Source: Hydrogenophaga crassostreae (GTDB lineage Bacteria; Pseudomonadota; Gammaproteobacteria; Burkholderiales; Burkholderiaceae_C). Taken from it: a stretch of DNA of 64,000 bases. The stretch is from assembly GCF_001761385.1 (NCBI RefSeq), contig NZ_CP017476.1:733501-797500 (forward strand), written 5' to 3'. Below, in pieces: positions 63,814 to 64,000 of this stretch. The translations under genes were made by a program, and so were the position numbers. Under the pieces are notes generated by a model. That model did not search any database, had not been told where the DNA came from, and was given only the letters and a program-made list of their open reading frames with translations. The stretch's first letter is position 1. Each line of letters starts with the position of its first letter.

Positions 63814-64000
63814 CTAGTTGGGATGCTTTTCAGCATCAAACCTCAAGCGCAAAATTTGTCGGCCTGTTGGTGCATGCAGTGTCTCGTCCTGGCCTTCAAA
63901 GCCATAACGGGCGTAGAAATTCCGGCCAATTGGGTTGTCTTTGAAAACCTGGACCTCCAAACTGCCATGCAGTTCTTTGGCCTTGTCCATCAGAGCCCGT
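63814..64000 (-). CDS. GNAT-family N-acetyltransferase (C-terminal part)
   Basis: The last 61 residues of a gene cut by the window edge. VQVFKDNPIGRNFYARYGFEGQ is the GNAT motif-B helix and strand typical of the C-terminus, with the sequence N-x-x-G-R-x-F-Y-x-R-x-G-F. The stop lies eight bases before the SRPBCC start, suggesting coupling. The acceptor cannot be judged from this fragment. Confidence 0.78.
   Translation of the reverse strand, partial: RALMDKAKELHGSLEVQVFKDNPIGRNFYARYGFEGQDETLHAPTGRQILRLRFDAEKHPN

Overview
The window is a 64-kb chromosomal segment of a high-GC betaproteobacterium. Gene content and order (hemE next to priA, oxyR-ubiA, a glycerol ABC transporter locus, fused IcmF, PHA-system protein, spc/alpha ribosomal operon) point to Burkholderiales, most likely Comamonadaceae. 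This assignment rests on gene content as read here, not on a database match. No phage, complete insertion sequence, CRISPR array or rRNA was found. One tRNA is present (initiator tRNA-Met).

Layout. 0-19 kb holds scattered metabolic genes, mostly on the minus strand: DnaQ-type exonuclease, thioesterase, glutathione reductase, an SDR enzyme, hemerythrin protein, a lipoprotein beta-propeller, a divergent LysR/GST pair, a PNPOx-fold protein, 3-hydroxybutyryl-CoA dehydrogenase, arginase, an 1142-residue sensor kinase, and a ppk2-icmF pair preceded by a perfect 22-bp palindrome resembling a LiuR-type operator. 19-31 kb holds a CsoR-family regulator with a persulfide dioxygenase-rhodanese fusion (a CstR/CstB-like sulfide module), coaX, an acyl-CoA-binding protein, a PHA-system protein, an aminopeptidase-molybdoenzyme pair, a solute-binding protein with two metallohydrolases, and priA. 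31-37 kb is looser: hemE, small cupin/VOC/GFA genes, two decayed genes (a VOC fragment and a frameshifted cytochrome c), a tRNA-like scrap, queA, and a 196-bp MITE-like element. 37-42 kb holds a flavin reductase, recG (with an in-frame repeat insertion), oxyR-ubiA and proC.

42.9-53.3 kb is a complete glycerol-uptake and catabolism locus. glpR-glpK runs leftward (with proC behind it) and glpSTPQUV-glpD runs rightward from a shared 170-bp region with GlpR-like half-sites. Glycerol would enter through the ABC transporter, be phosphorylated by GlpK, oxidised by GlpD at the membrane, and repress or induce through GlpR. The two ATPases look asymmetric: one lacks the switch histidine and the other has a degenerate signature motif.

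53.3-62.4 kb is the spc and alpha ribosomal protein operons (rplN to rplQ, with secY and rpoA). They start at their own promoter directly after glpD, so the S10 part of the cluster is not upstream here. A strong intrinsic terminator separates rpsK from rpsD. tRNA-fMet follows rplQ. The last 1.6 kb has about 1 kb without a recognisable gene, then an SRPBCC protein and the end of a GNAT acetyltransferase, both on the minus strand.
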